The notes under the pieces: generated by a model
Seen by the model: the letters and a program-made list of their open reading frames with translations, nothing else
Database searches by the model: none
What the model was told of the DNA's origin: nothing
Program-made: the position numbers and the translations under genes
Source of the DNA: a virus
Strand: one strand, 5' to 3'
Virus record (IMG/VR): IMGVR_UViG_3300010885_029342
Location: 1-38,094 of that record
DNA length: 38,094 bases
Part shown: positions 22,187 through 30,357 of the stretch, in pieces
Position numbering within the stretch: position 1 is the first letter of the stretch
Layout: every line of letters begins with the position of its first letter

Positions 22187-22947
22187 ATGTAGGTAAATTT
22201 ATCAACTTTTATATCAGCAGGATAAAAACCTTTTTCGGGCATTTGATAATTTAGCCAATTATCAGGAGCTACTGTTATTGTTTTGTTGTCGCTTAACCAA
22301 GCAGCCCACCAAGAAAAAGAAGAATTAGGAATTATACAATATTTTGAATAGTACAATAATTTAAAATCGTCCATCATATCATTAGATATGACATCGTGAT
22401 CCACAAAATATTCTTTAGCTCCCTCTACATCATCGGTTATAACTACAAATTTTATATCATTTTTTATAGTTTTGATTAATTTTATAGCATTTTTAAAATA
22501 TGTTATAGGTAAAAATCTTTTCCCATCGTCCCAAACTTTATAATCGGTTCCCCTAAAATGAATAAAGCAATATTTATCAATAGGATATTTGCTTAATAAA
22601 GCATCAACCTTATCATTGGAGATTATTTTAAACCAATTTTTAATTTTATTGTTATCGTTGAAATATTTTTCAGTTTGAAAAAAACCACTTAATATCGTAT
22701 TATTTGGAATGTTTAACAAATTTGGATCAAAATTTTGCTTTAATGTGTCTTCGCTATAATAATTATAAAAATTAGATCCATCATAAGATCCCATTTCTAC
22801 ATCAAAATAATTTGATATATTCTGGTTATCTCCATTATTTTGTCTAGATACAAAAAAATTATAATTGTTTCTCTCTGCAATCGTTCTACAGACTGCATAT
22901 TGAAACATCTGATTTCCTAGTCTTCCTTTTAATTCTACAGTTAGCAT
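22183..22947 (-). CDS. GT11 fucosyltransferase-like enzyme (copy 3)
   Basis: The 254 residues open with MLTVELKGRLGNQMFQYAVC, a textbook GT11 start, then SGFFQTEKYF (about 90-99), CFIHFRGTDYKVW (about 129-141; HFRGTDY variant of HxRRGDY, keeping His and Asp), VITDDVEGAKEYF, and PNSSFSWWAAWLSDN near residue 210. The family is alpha-1,2- or related fucosyl transfer from GDP-fucose. It is last in the five-gene minus-strand sugar operon starting at 26850 and overlaps its upstream neighbour by seven bases. Identity with copies 1 and 2 is low outside the motifs, so these are not recent duplicates. Confidence 0.87.
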   Translation of the reverse strand: MLTVELKGRLGNQMFQYAVCRTIAERNNYNFFVSRQNNGDNQNISNYFDVEMGSYDGSNFYNYYSEDTLKQNFDPNLLNIPNNTILSGFFQTEKYFNDNNKIKNWFKIISNDKVDALLSKYPIDKYCFIHFRGTDYKVWDDGKRFLPITYFKNAIKLIKTIKNDIKFVVITDDVEGAKEYFVDHDVISNDMMDDFKLLYYSKYCIIPNSSFSWWAAWLSDNKTITVAPDNWLNYQMPEKGFYPADIKVDKFTYI

Positions 22948-23876
22948 ATATGTGATTTTACTATATTCGTAAATTTTTTTTCTAAATTTAATTTATCTAA
23001 ATTTAAATTTAATGCAAGATTAAAAACATTTTCATTATCCAATAATAAATCTTCTGTAACATCAGAAAATTTCTCAACAAATAATACAGGAAAGTCTTTA
23101 AATAAGAGTTCTAAATAATTGTTTTTTAACATTATTGGAACACGCTTTAAATATAACACTTCCCAATTTCTGTGGCAATCTATGGCATTTCCTACAGGAC
23201 ATATCATAAATTTATGATTTAATATATTATTAATAAAATTTTCATATTCTAAGTTAGAACTAATTGGAGTAGCCCAAGGCTTATCTTTAAATAAATCATA
23301 AATATAATGTCTTTCTTTATAATTTGTATTAATATTATGATTTATATATAATAACTTTTTAGGAATAATTGAATTATTAATTTTATTTTTTAAAATATCA
23401 TACCTTTGATCTGAAAAATTCATTTTTCTCTGAATTCCGTAAGGGAATGGATGAACTTTATCATTATTAAAAACTGCATTAGCTGCATATATTCCTAACA
23501 CATTTGAAGGTATTTTCCCTTCAATAAAATTATCTATTGGAGAATCTTCCAAATTACAAAATATTATAAAATTCATTTCCGAAAAATGAGAACATAGATT
23601 TAATAAATCATTATCATTCATTAAATTGTCAATCCAGATTTTATCGTTTAAATTTTTTATATTTAAATCTCTTTTATAAAGACGTATATTGTCTATAAAA
23701 AGAGTCATATATTTTCTTTGTTTTTTTATTTCTTGTAATTTAGAAATAAATTCGGTATTACATAAATTAGCTTTTTTCATATAGCCTCCATCAATATTAC
23801 ATATTATTGATGCTTGATCTCCAAAAGAATAATCACACAATTTAGATAAACTTACACCATCTATAAAATTAATCAT
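22941..23876 (-). CDS. Exostosin/RXYLT1-like putative glycosyltransferase
   Basis: A 311-residue protein. The C-terminal half has the pattern of GT47-like enzymes: LNHKFMICPVGNAIDCHRNWEVLYLKRVPIM (about 215-245), then LFKDFPVLFVEKFSDVTEDLL (about 254-274), comparable to the 'F.l.P.GNG.D.HR.WE.l..G..PIv' block. The N-terminal half (an IICNLEDSPID-like strand region and HPFPYGIQRKM at about 157-167) is typical of phage and marine 'glycosyltransferase' proteins of this sort. No signal peptide or membrane segment. Donor unknown. It overlaps the GT17 gene by four bases. Confidence 0.72.
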   Translation of the reverse strand: MINFIDGVSLSKLCDYSFGDQASIICNIDGGYMKKANLCNTEFISKLQEIKKQRKYMTLFIDNIRLYKRDLNIKNLNDKIWIDNLMNDNDLLNLCSHFSEMNFIIFCNLEDSPIDNFIEGKIPSNVLGIYAANAVFNNDKVHPFPYGIQRKMNFSDQRYDILKNKINNSIIPKKLLYINHNINTNYKERHYIYDLFKDKPWATPISSNLEYENFINNILNHKFMICPVGNAIDCHRNWEVLYLKRVPIMLKNNYLELLFKDFPVLFVEKFSDVTEDLLLDNENVFNLALNLNLDKLNLEKKFTNIVKSHIC

Positions 23877-24730
23877 TTTATCAAATAAGGATATTTTTCT
23901 TTAATTAAATTAATAATGTTAACTGGATAATAATCGTATAAATTAATAGTTTCTAATTTTACTTGACGATTAAGTATATCTTTATTTTTATCCAAATTTA
24001 TATTTATATTTTGTAAAACAAAATTATTATTAAATTCTTGATGACTATAACTTTTTAATTTTTTAACTATTCTTTCAATCCCTCCCATGAATGACATATG
24101 CCATCCTGCATCAGTTATTAGTTTATAATTCATCCGTTTTTTTCTTAAAAATCCTAATGAATTATTTTTTATATTTTCAAATTTAGTTATGAATGTTCCA
24201 TACCATTTATCTGTAAGATTTTCATTATTAATATAATACATCATATTTTTTTGATTTAAAATATATGATTCTCCGTCAAAGACAAGTTTATTAGGATTTG
24301 GTATTTCATCCAAATCGCTAAAAATTATAATATCATCATCATTGCATATATCCATTCCGATTTTTACAAAATCTCTATGTAAAAAATCTCTACACCAATG
24401 TGATGCACCAAAATCAGTTTCTGCTGTATTTTTTATACTATTGTAGTATCCCACAATTTGATCATATATTTCTTTTTTTCTTCCTGTGTGTTGATTTACT
24501 AAATTATCAATTTCTCCAGAATTATAATGTTTTACATTTATTATTTTGTCTAAATATTTAGAAAATTTATTTTTATTTTCTTCAAAATAAAATGGTTTTG
24601 GTATTCCACTAAATGTTGTATCACATTCACTTATAATAAAATAATCAACATAATCATACATTAATTCTAATCTTATTTCTAATAAATCCAATTCATTAAA
24701 AAATAAAAAAGCATCGTATATTTTAAACAT
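23873..24730 (-). CDS. GT17 family glycosyltransferase
   Basis: GT17 includes beta-1,4-N-acetylglucosaminyltransferases. The protein (285 residues from the ATG at 24730) begins MFKIYDAFLFFNELDLLEIRL, followed by VDYFIISECDTTFSG and PFYFEENKNKF. The metal-binding segment is IIFSDLDEIPNP (about 133-144). GWHMSFMGG and the SYSHQEFN loop (about 205-230) are also typical of the family. The frame extends nine codons upstream to 24757, but the later ATG agrees with the family start and follows the FkbM stop by four bases. It belongs to the minus-strand sugar operon. Confidence 0.87.
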   Translation of the reverse strand: MFKIYDAFLFFNELDLLEIRLELMYDYVDYFIISECDTTFSGIPKPFYFEENKNKFSKYLDKIINVKHYNSGEIDNLVNQHTGRKKEIYDQIVGYYNSIKNTAETDFGASHWCRDFLHRDFVKIGMDICNDDDIIIFSDLDEIPNPNKLVFDGESYILNQKNMMYYINNENLTDKWYGTFITKFENIKNNSLGFLRKKRMNYKLITDAGWHMSFMGGIERIVKKLKSYSHQEFNNNFVLQNININLDKNKDILNRQVKLETINLYDYYPVNIINLIKEKYPYLIK

Positions 24731-24734
24731 ATTT

Positions 24735-25358
24735 TTATCTTTTGACATAAAATGCATCTCCCCATTCTGCTCCAGTTATTACGGTTTCGGCTCTTTCAAA
24801 ATTAAATTGTTTTAAAAATGAATCAATATCTTCAATTAATGCACAGTTTTCGTATAAAAAATTTGTATTAATTTCTGTATAAATATACTTTATATTATTC
24901 AATAAATCCCCAAATCCTTTTAAAGCTAATAATTCAGCACCTTGTATATCTAAATTTATAAAATCATACGAATTTATATTTAAATTTTCTTCTTTAAATA
25001 AACAGTCAACTCTTTTTGAGAATATTTTTAATGTTTCAGTTACATAAATATCAGGATAATATTTTGAATGTTCTTTTAGTTCTAAAATAGAAGAAGATTG
25101 TGTATTATTAGTCAATTTAAAATCATATTCTTTATCGTTTATATCAGATATAATATAATTATAAAACAATTCAGTATCTAATAATTTTATGTTTTTATTT
25201 ATTTCTGATAAAAGATATGGATTAGCATCCATCCAAATGATATTTTTAATGTTGCTTTTTAAATAATCTTCTCTCTCTTCCATTAAATGGGCACCAATGT
25301 GTATAATTCCTTTTGGTAAACCATATTTTTCTATTAAATTATTATAGGGTATTAACAT
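24735..25358 (-). CDS. FkbM-family methyltransferase
   Basis: An SAM-dependent O-methyltransferase of 207 residues. GIIHIGAHLMEEREDYLK (about 18-35) is the SAM-binding glycine strand. IIWMDANPYLLSEI (40-53), TQSSSILELKEH (about 87-98), RVDCLF and YDFINLDIQGAELLALKGF (about 131-149) are the standard FkbM order, the last holding the acidic D-Q-G-A-E motif. ITGAEWGDAFYVKR closes the protein. It probably caps or modifies a sugar made by the surrounding transferases. It lies three bases after the upstream GT2 gene. Confidence 0.9.
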   Translation of the reverse strand: MLIPYNNLIEKYGLPKGIIHIGAHLMEEREDYLKSNIKNIIWMDANPYLLSEINKNIKLLDTELFYNYIISDINDKEYDFKLTNNTQSSSILELKEHSKYYPDIYVTETLKIFSKRVDCLFKEENLNINSYDFINLDIQGAELLALKGFGDLLNNIKYIYTEINTNFLYENCALIEDIDSFLKQFNFERAETVITGAEWGDAFYVKR

Positions 25359-25360
25359 AA

Positions 25361-26086
25361 TTAAATTAATCTCTTTTTATATATCTGCATTGAATCATTC
25401 CATTCTGATGTATTTGCGTCTACGATAGATGTATTAGTTCCATGTAAATTGTAGTTTAATAAACAATCTTTCATGTTTCTAATTTTAATCCCTTGAGCTA
25501 AACATCTAGTCCATAATTCAAAATCTTCTGGAAAGTTTTTTGGTGTTTCGGCATATAAACCTACAATATCAAACAATTCTTTTCTGAACATAACAGTGGG
25601 ATGGTTCATAAACCAACCAACATTATATTTTATAATTGTATCTTTAGATACAATTTCTGGGTGAGAAGTGATATTGTTTTGTTGAATGATTTTCATTTGA
25701 GATCCAACAATATGAACGTCTTTATTATTTTCTAGATAATCTATTTGTTTTTCTAGACGATCAGGATGCATCCAATCGTCGGAATCCATTCTCGCAATAT
25801 AATTACCTTTAGATTTTTTAATTCCCTCGTTCAAAGAGGTTGACACTCCTCTTTTATGCTCTTGCTTTGGACTATAAAGCATTTTAATTTTATCTATATT
25901 TTTAAATCTAGATAAACACTTTAAAGTTTTTTCATTTGTAGATTGATTATCTATAATAAGTAATTCAAAATTTTGATGTGTTTGATTTAAACATGACAAA
26001 ATAGATTGTTCTAACCATTCTGGTATAGTATTATAAACAGGCATCACAATAGATACCAGATTTAAACTTCTAGTAGAGATTTCCAT
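25361..26086 (-). CDS. GT2 family glycosyltransferase (copy 2)
   Basis: A canonical GT2 enzyme of 241 residues: VSIVMPVYNTIPEWLEQSI (11-29), QTHQNFELLIIDNQSTN (about 34-50), GNYIARMDSDDWMHPDRLEKQ (about 93-113, with the D-S-D-D metal site), VGSQMK, and the acceptor-side FPEDFELWTRCL (about 189-200, E-D-F-E-L-W). It is closer to the classical pattern than copy 1 at 17043. It overlaps the upstream GT-B-like gene by 25 bases, showing cotranscription. Sugar donor unknown. Confidence 0.92.
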   Translation of the reverse strand: MEISTRSLNLVSIVMPVYNTIPEWLEQSILSCLNQTHQNFELLIIDNQSTNEKTLKCLSRFKNIDKIKMLYSPKQEHKRGVSTSLNEGIKKSKGNYIARMDSDDWMHPDRLEKQIDYLENNKDVHIVGSQMKIIQQNNITSHPEIVSKDTIIKYNVGWFMNHPTVMFRKELFDIVGLYAETPKNFPEDFELWTRCLAQGIKIRNMKDCLLNYNLHGTNTSIVDANTSEWNDSMQIYKKRLI

Positions 26087-26850
26087 AATTCTAAAATTTC
26101 TGTATTAGTTAAAGTTGAAACTTCTGGGCTTGTAGCTTCATTTCCAAAGAATTTTGTATTAGTTTGATAACATTCATCTTTTACTAGACATGCACACTCA
26201 CTAATCGAAGAATGATAGACTCTTCCTACAGAATCATACATACCCTGTTTATCTTCGTTGAATTGTATATGAATAACTTTAGGATTTGATAATAAAGATT
26301 TTACATATTTATTATAATACGGAGCATCATTTATAGGTCCATATACAAATATCTTTTCGCAATTATCATCCAAAGCTCTTTTGATAGAGATGTGTGTTTG
26401 TTTATTTTCATCAATACTGCCAATAACGCCAGCAATATTATCCAATGATTCCTTAGATCTGGATATCAAACCATTGTCTTTAAGATTAGGGATTATCCTA
26501 TAATCCCCTTTATAATTAGAATGATAATTTTTATGTTTTTCATTTAGAAAAACTGCCGTATCCCAAAATTGTTTGACATTTCCTACTTCGTATAGGTTTT
26601 TTTCGTGACATGATAAAATGACTTTTTTTGCAGTAGGTCTTCTTTTGATTGGTAAAAAATGAGCTATTACTACATCGTCTGGAAAGATTGAAGCCGTTTG
26701 TATTTTTCCTGATTTACATTTATTTAAATGCCAATTATGAGGACCATAAAAAATAGCATCAATTCCTATTTCATTCAAATGATTTGTTAGTCTAATAAAC
26801 GAAATCGTAGATCCACCTTTTTCTGAATAACCCGTTAAAATTTTTACCAT
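26062..26850 (-). CDS. GT-B-like glycosyltransferase
   Basis: A 262-residue protein beginning VKILTGYSEKGGSTISFIRLTNHL, the glycine-rich first strand of GT4-like enzymes. AIFYGPHNWHLNKC, HFLPIKR, VILSCHEKNLYEVG (about 91-104) and AVFLNEKHKNYH (about 112-123) follow. The C-terminal half, IAGVIGSIDENKQT and KIFVYGPINDAPYY, is the nucleotide-binding Rossmann part. A final NEATSPEVSTLTNTEILELW contains an E-(x)-E-like element. It is short for GT4 (usually 350 or more). First gene of the minus-strand sugar operon, with a strong sigma70-type promoter ending eight bases before the ATG. Confidence 0.75.
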   Translation of the reverse strand: MVKILTGYSEKGGSTISFIRLTNHLNEIGIDAIFYGPHNWHLNKCKSGKIQTASIFPDDVVIAHFLPIKRRPTAKKVILSCHEKNLYEVGNVKQFWDTAVFLNEKHKNYHSNYKGDYRIIPNLKDNGLISRSKESLDNIAGVIGSIDENKQTHISIKRALDDNCEKIFVYGPINDAPYYNKYVKSLLSNPKVIHIQFNEDKQGMYDSVGRVYHSSISECACLVKDECYQTNTKFFGNEATSPEVSTLTNTEILELWKSLLEV

Positions 26851-26858
26851 ATTATGGT

Positions 26859-26886
26859 ATTATAACATATATTAAATAAAAATCAA
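26859..26886 (-). promoter_or_regulatory. Sigma70-type promoter, minus-strand sugar operon
   Basis: TTGATT (26881-26886), 16 bp, TATAAT (26859-26864) with an extended TGT. Eight bases to the ATG at 26850. It lies back-to-back with the late box at 26888. Confidence 0.75.
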
Positions 26887-26887
26887 G

Positions 26888-26895
26888 TATAAATA
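26888..26895 (+). promoter_or_regulatory. Perfect late promoter TATAAATA, structural gene
   Basis: Exact T4 late consensus, five bases (CTCAA) before the ATG at 26901. By T4 spacing, +1 would be the A of ATG. Confidence 0.8.
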
Positions 26896-26900
26896 CTCAA

Positions 26901-27614
26901 ATGGCTACAGACGTTTTTATCAACATTAAAGATTTACCAGAAATAACTGATATAAAAACTGGTGATTATCTTATTGTTGAAACTTCAACAGGAACTAATA
27001 TAATTAATTTTAGTAATTTAATTATACCCACAGCAAATACAGTCGTATCTACAACTGTAGATCAAAATACAACAGGATTATCTCAGCTATCATCCGATAC
27101 TACATCACAATTTGCTACAGTAAACACAACATTAACAAATTTAGATTCTAAAATTTCTACGGTTTCTGGAACAATTGATGGTTTGGCTGTACTTAAAACT
27201 AACATTTCAAAAACTCAAATTATTATTCCTGCTGGAAATCGTCAAAATACTGGTACACTAAATAGTGGTGTGACATGGTCTGTTAGCGATTTAATTATAT
27301 CGCCAGCAAACGAATACGCAGCTAAATTCCCAGCTTTTCCTGTATCAGTTACAGCAGATGGAACAGTAACAATAAAAGGAACATTCCAAAGACAAGACAT
27401 CATAACATACGCTTCTGCACCATTAACTATAAGCACAACCGTAGCATCTACCTGTGCTTTGAGCACTCAAAGAACTGGGGATTTTGTACAAAGTCTAACA
27501 GTTACACCTAATGATGTCAATACTTATACATCAAACTTAGCTATAAGTACCTATGATGTGGCAGCAGAACAAGATGCCGCATATAATGTATATGCTATTA
27601 ATTTTTCTTCTTAG
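26901..27614 (+). CDS. Virion structural protein, probably tail-fibre or baseplate associated
   Basis: The 237-residue protein starts VFINIKDLPEITDIKTGDYLIVETSTGTNIINFSN (5-39), a segment common at the N-terminus of fibre and baseplate-attached proteins of marine T4-like phages. A Ser/Thr/Asn-rich stretch of about 60 residues with trimer-like heptads (LDSKISTVSGTIDGL, about 81-95) follows. A C-terminal beta-rich domain has VSVTADGTVTIKGTFQRQ and many Thr/Ala strands. The perfect late promoter supports a structural role. It is short for a receptor-binding fibre, so it may be an adaptor or accessory fibre. It overlaps the convergent kinase gene by 17 bases. Confidence 0.7.
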   Translation: MATDVFINIKDLPEITDIKTGDYLIVETSTGTNIINFSNLIIPTANTVVSTTVDQNTTGLSQLSSDTTSQFATVNTTLTNLDSKISTVSGTIDGLAVLKTNISKTQIIIPAGNRQNTGTLNSGVTWSVSDLIISPANEYAAKFPAFPVSVTADGTVTIKGTFQRQDIITYASAPLTISTTVASTCALSTQRTGDFVQSLTVTPNDVNTYTSNLAISTYDVAAEQDAAYNVYAINFSS

Positions 27615-28362
27615 TCTTTTTATTGTGTTCTTCTATTAATCTCTGCTGTTCTTTGACAGCTTGTTCACGATATAAAGTCTCTTCTTGCGACTTTAGAAGT
27701 TCTTCCATTTCTGTAAGGTTTTTTGGATTTAGGATTGTATCGAATTCTTCTCCATATACGCCACCTTCTTCATTCAAGTATTGCTGAAGCAATAGGATTC
27801 TTTCTTTTGGATTACCAAAAATCTCAATAATAGCAGGACAATCTTCTGCGGGCAAGAACACAGATCTTCCTAGATTGTGTTGGTATTGATGAAAAATACC
27901 TTTAAACAAATTGTCAATCTCTTCTCTATAGATCGGATCGATGTCTCGCAAACCGTCCTCGATTATCTTAACAGGTGAAGTTTTTGTAATAGGTAACAAA
28001 AAAATAACATCCAAATACTTTAAAGATTCCTTAACTAAAGGAATAATTTTATCAATAAACTCCTTATCAATATCTGATGATTGTTTTTCGTAAGCCCACA
28101 AAGAATATACTAGACAATCAATAGGATTTCTATCAAAAATGATATCGTCTTTGATGGTATATTTTTGCATTTCATCAATCATATGATTGAGAATCGCCCA
28201 TTGTCCCTCTTGGTTACAAGATTTATTGATAGGGTATTTTTTCTCCTTAATAAAATCTCTATAAGAAGAGTCTGGTGTCTTGTATGTAGGCCAAGTTTCT
28301 AATATATCATTTAATAATGTAGTCTTGCCTATGTTTTGTGTTCCTGAAATAGAAATTCTCAT
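27598..28362 (-). CDS. P-loop nucleotide/nucleoside kinase-like ATPase
   Basis: MRISISGTQNIGKTTLLNDIL gives Walker A at 7-15 (GTQNIGKTT). IIFDRNPIDCLVYSLWAYE (about 74-92) matches the DRxxxD lid/substrate element of deoxynucleoside- and NadR-like kinases (AAA_28 group). VIFLLPI is the next strand, and RDIDPIYREEIDNLF (about 138-152) contains the Arg-rich lid. The C-terminal 60 residues are a charged helix (EELLKSQEETLYREQ to KKTKKKN) not needed for kinase activity. 254 residues. Likely in nucleotide or cofactor metabolism with the adjacent Nudix hydrolase, eight bases upstream. The substrate is unclear. Confidence 0.72.
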   Translation of the reverse strand: MRISISGTQNIGKTTLLNDILETWPTYKTPDSSYRDFIKEKKYPINKSCNQEGQWAILNHMIDEMQKYTIKDDIIFDRNPIDCLVYSLWAYEKQSSDIDKEFIDKIIPLVKESLKYLDVIFLLPITKTSPVKIIEDGLRDIDPIYREEIDNLFKGIFHQYQHNLGRSVFLPAEDCPAIIEIFGNPKERILLLQQYLNEEGGVYGEEFDTILNPKNLTEMEELLKSQEETLYREQAVKEQQRLIEEHNKKTKKKN

Positions 28363-28370
28363 ACTATATA

Positions 28371-28790
28371 TTAATCTTCAAATTCTTCTTTTTCAACCTT
28401 TTTCTTTTTATTTTTCATAAGCTTCCATTCATACTGGAGTCTTAATAAGCCGTTCAGTGTGTATCTACAAACATTATATGCTCGATGAGCATCTTCAATT
28501 TTTGCCCAAACATAATCGTTATGTTCGTTGCTTAACTTGACATTCCCTGCGTACACCCAGCCTTTAAAAAGGCAGAAATTTGGTTTTTTAACCACAATTT
28601 TACAAGAAGAAATGTTCAAGCCCGTTTCTTCTTTTACTTCACGAAATAAACCAGTAGTGAACGTTTCGTTGCTTTTTATGTGACCTCCGGGGAAATGGAA
28701 CTTGTTTAATGTTTTTGATCTTAAAAGCAAGACTCGTCCAGCTTTCAGAATCATTATTTTAGAAACCTTATTTGTATCGTCTTTATCCAT
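28371..28790 (-). CDS. Nudix hydrolase
   Basis: The complete Nudix box is visible at residues 36-58: GHIKSNE, then seven residues, REVKEETGL, matching G-x5-E-x7-R-E-U-x-E-E-x-G-U. Flanking strands KIMILKAGRVLLLRSK and NKFHFPGG are typical. Total 139 residues, normal for the family, with a Lys/Glu tail. Such enzymes cleave nucleoside diphosphates linked to another moiety; T4 has NudE, but the substrate here is not deducible. Transcription starts from a good sigma70-type promoter whose -10 ends six bases before the ATG, divergent from phoH. Probably cotranscribed with the P-loop kinase. Confidence 0.93.
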   Translation of the reverse strand: MDKDDTNKVSKIMILKAGRVLLLRSKTLNKFHFPGGHIKSNETFTTGLFREVKEETGLNISSCKIVVKKPNFCLFKGWVYAGNVKLSNEHNDYVWAKIEDAHRAYNVCRYTLNGLLRLQYEWKLMKNKKKKVEKEEFED

Positions 28791-28796
28791 GTTTTA

Positions 28797-28825
28797 ATCA
28801 TAGCATATAAAATAAAAAAAGGCAA
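28797..28825 (-). promoter_or_regulatory. Sigma70-type promoter, Nudix gene
   Basis: TTGCCT (28820-28825), 17 bp, TATGAT (28797-28802), then six bases to the ATG at 28790. Confidence 0.7.
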
Positions 28826-28843
28826 TACTTTTTTAAAAATGCG

Positions 28844-28851
28844 TATAAATA
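28844..28851 (+). promoter_or_regulatory. Perfect late promoter TATAAATA, phoH gene
   Basis: Exact consensus, but three bases before the ATG at 28855 (six before a second in-frame ATG at 28858). If functional, the mRNA starts at the tandem ATGATG. Confidence 0.65.
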
Positions 28852-28854
28852 TAT

Positions 28855-29625
28855 ATGATGGCTAAAAAACCAAGAAAAAAAGAAATTGCGGACAATACAA
28901 ATATTGATGAATATGTTATCCTTAATAACATTGAAAGCAGTACAAAAAAAGAATGGTTTTTGAATTACAAAATTCACAATCAATTCAAATTAAATGATAT
29001 TCATAATTCTTTCGTAGAATTAATGCTATACAAAGATACCAAGATGATCTTTGTGGACGGTCCAGCAGGCTCTGGGAAGTCTTATTTGGCAGTTTACGGA
29101 GCATTACAACTACTGTTAAAGAAGCAAATAAACCAAATTGTTTATATACGTTCTATTGTTGAGAGTGCATCCAAGAGTATGGGTAGTTTGCCCGGAGAAC
29201 TACAAGACAAATTTCAACCTTGGTCACTTCCTTTGATTGAAAAATTGGACGAATTAGTAGGCCCAAAAATTGGTGGCGAGCTTATTCGTAATAATTATAT
29301 CAAATGTATGCCAGTAAATTTCGTTAGAGGTCTTACATTCAGAGATAGCGTAGTTATTGTAGACGAATCACAAAATTTAACTAATGCTGAATTAACAACA
29401 ATTTTGACACGTTTTGGTGAAAATTCAAAATATGTTGTTATAGGGGATAGTTTTCAATCTGATATCGGATCTAAAAATGGTTTTTCCAAAATTCGTTCAG
29501 CTTTCGATGATAAAGAAAGCGAAGAAAAAGGAATCCATAATTTTGTCTTCGGTGAAAACGAAGTTGTCAGATCACAGATCTTGAAGTTTATCGTTAAGAA
29601 GTTAGAAAATAGTCCAACTCATTAA
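28855..29625 (+). CDS. phoH: PhoH-like P-loop ATPase
   Basis: The 256-residue protein is of the phage PhoH group: MIFVDGPAGSGKSYLAVYGALQLL (about 64-87, Walker A GPAGSGKS), IVYIRSIVESASKSMGSLPGELQDKFQPW (about 95-123), the LTFRDSVVIVDESQNL region (about 159-175, Walker B), and VVIGDSFQSDI (about 194-204). PhoH proteins are common in T4-like marine phages and resemble the helicase domain of RNA-processing enzymes; their role in infection is unsettled. Tandem ATGs at 28855 and 28858 sit right after a TATAAATA box. It ends directly against the convergent gene at 29626. Confidence 0.92.
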   Translation: MMAKKPRKKEIADNTNIDEYVILNNIESSTKKEWFLNYKIHNQFKLNDIHNSFVELMLYKDTKMIFVDGPAGSGKSYLAVYGALQLLLKKQINQIVYIRSIVESASKSMGSLPGELQDKFQPWSLPLIEKLDELVGPKIGGELIRNNYIKCMPVNFVRGLTFRDSVVIVDESQNLTNAELTTILTRFGENSKYVVIGDSFQSDIGSKNGFSKIRSAFDDKESEEKGIHNFVFGENEVVRSQILKFIVKKLENSPTH

Positions 29626-30357
29626 TTAACGTTTAATTTCAAGACCATTTTTACCACCAAAATAAATTAAAATGTAAAGCCAATCTTGTTTTTCAGAGTT
29701 GGTTTTTCCGACTCCTAATGGTTTAAAATAGATTTGTATGTCTTGTTTTATACCTTCGAAAACTTTGTCTACATCAGCTAGACGTTTTTTATAATCTTCG
29801 CCTTCGTTAGTTTTTAAATTTTTTTCAGTTTCAGCAGAAATTAGTTTTATTTTTTCTTTTAATTTATTTTGAACGTTAGAATCAAATAAATTATATTTAT
29901 TTAAATCTGTTTCTGAAATTAATTTTTTAATACCTTCTATTTGATCAATATCTATTGATCTAGCTGTTCTTCTATATCTATCAATTGTGCTCGCAGTTTC
30001 AATTTCTCCGTAAGATAATGTAGTTCTGTCTATTTTCCGTCCTGTAGATAAATGAGGTACGTATGTAGAATCTGTAAATGTAATTTTTGTATTTGTAAAA
30101 TTTGGATCATTTTTTAAATCAGTTTTAACCTTTTCCAAAATTTCTTTATTTTTACTTCTTACTTCTGATCTCTCTGTGGCTTGTTGTTGCCTTACTTGAC
30201 TTGCTGCTTGTACAAAAGGGTTATCCGCATATGCATTTTTAACAACATTTTTTAAAGCAGTTCCAATAGTCCTAGGAACCGCAGCAGCGACAGATCCTAA
30301 CAATCCTTCTGCTACAAATTCTTTCATATATTCATTGTATGTCTTATTAAATTTCAT
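29626..30357 (-). CDS. Unknown late protein with capsid-targeting-like N-terminus
   Basis: Function not recognised, 243 residues. The first 18 residues (MKFNKTYNEYMKEFVAEG) closely resemble the T4 capsid-targeting sequence of internal proteins (MKTYQEFIAE in IPIII), with a gp21-like cleavage site after VAE. Then come LLGSVAAAVPRTIGTALKNVVKNA, a weakly hydrophobic stretch, and a mostly helical, Lys-rich body up to a compact end (DWLYILIYFGGKNG). If cleaved and packaged it would be ejected with the DNA. The start overlaps the upstream gene's stop; no late box of its own. It belongs to the late minus-strand set 32083-29626. Confidence 0.72.
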   Translation of the reverse strand: MKFNKTYNEYMKEFVAEGLLGSVAAAVPRTIGTALKNVVKNAYADNPFVQAASQVRQQQATERSEVRSKNKEILEKVKTDLKNDPNFTNTKITFTDSTYVPHLSTGRKIDRTTLSYGEIETASTIDRYRRTARSIDIDQIEGIKKLISETDLNKYNLFDSNVQNKLKEKIKLISAETEKNLKTNEGEDYKKRLADVDKVFEGIKQDIQIYFKPLGVGKTNSEKQDWLYILIYFGGKNGLEIKR

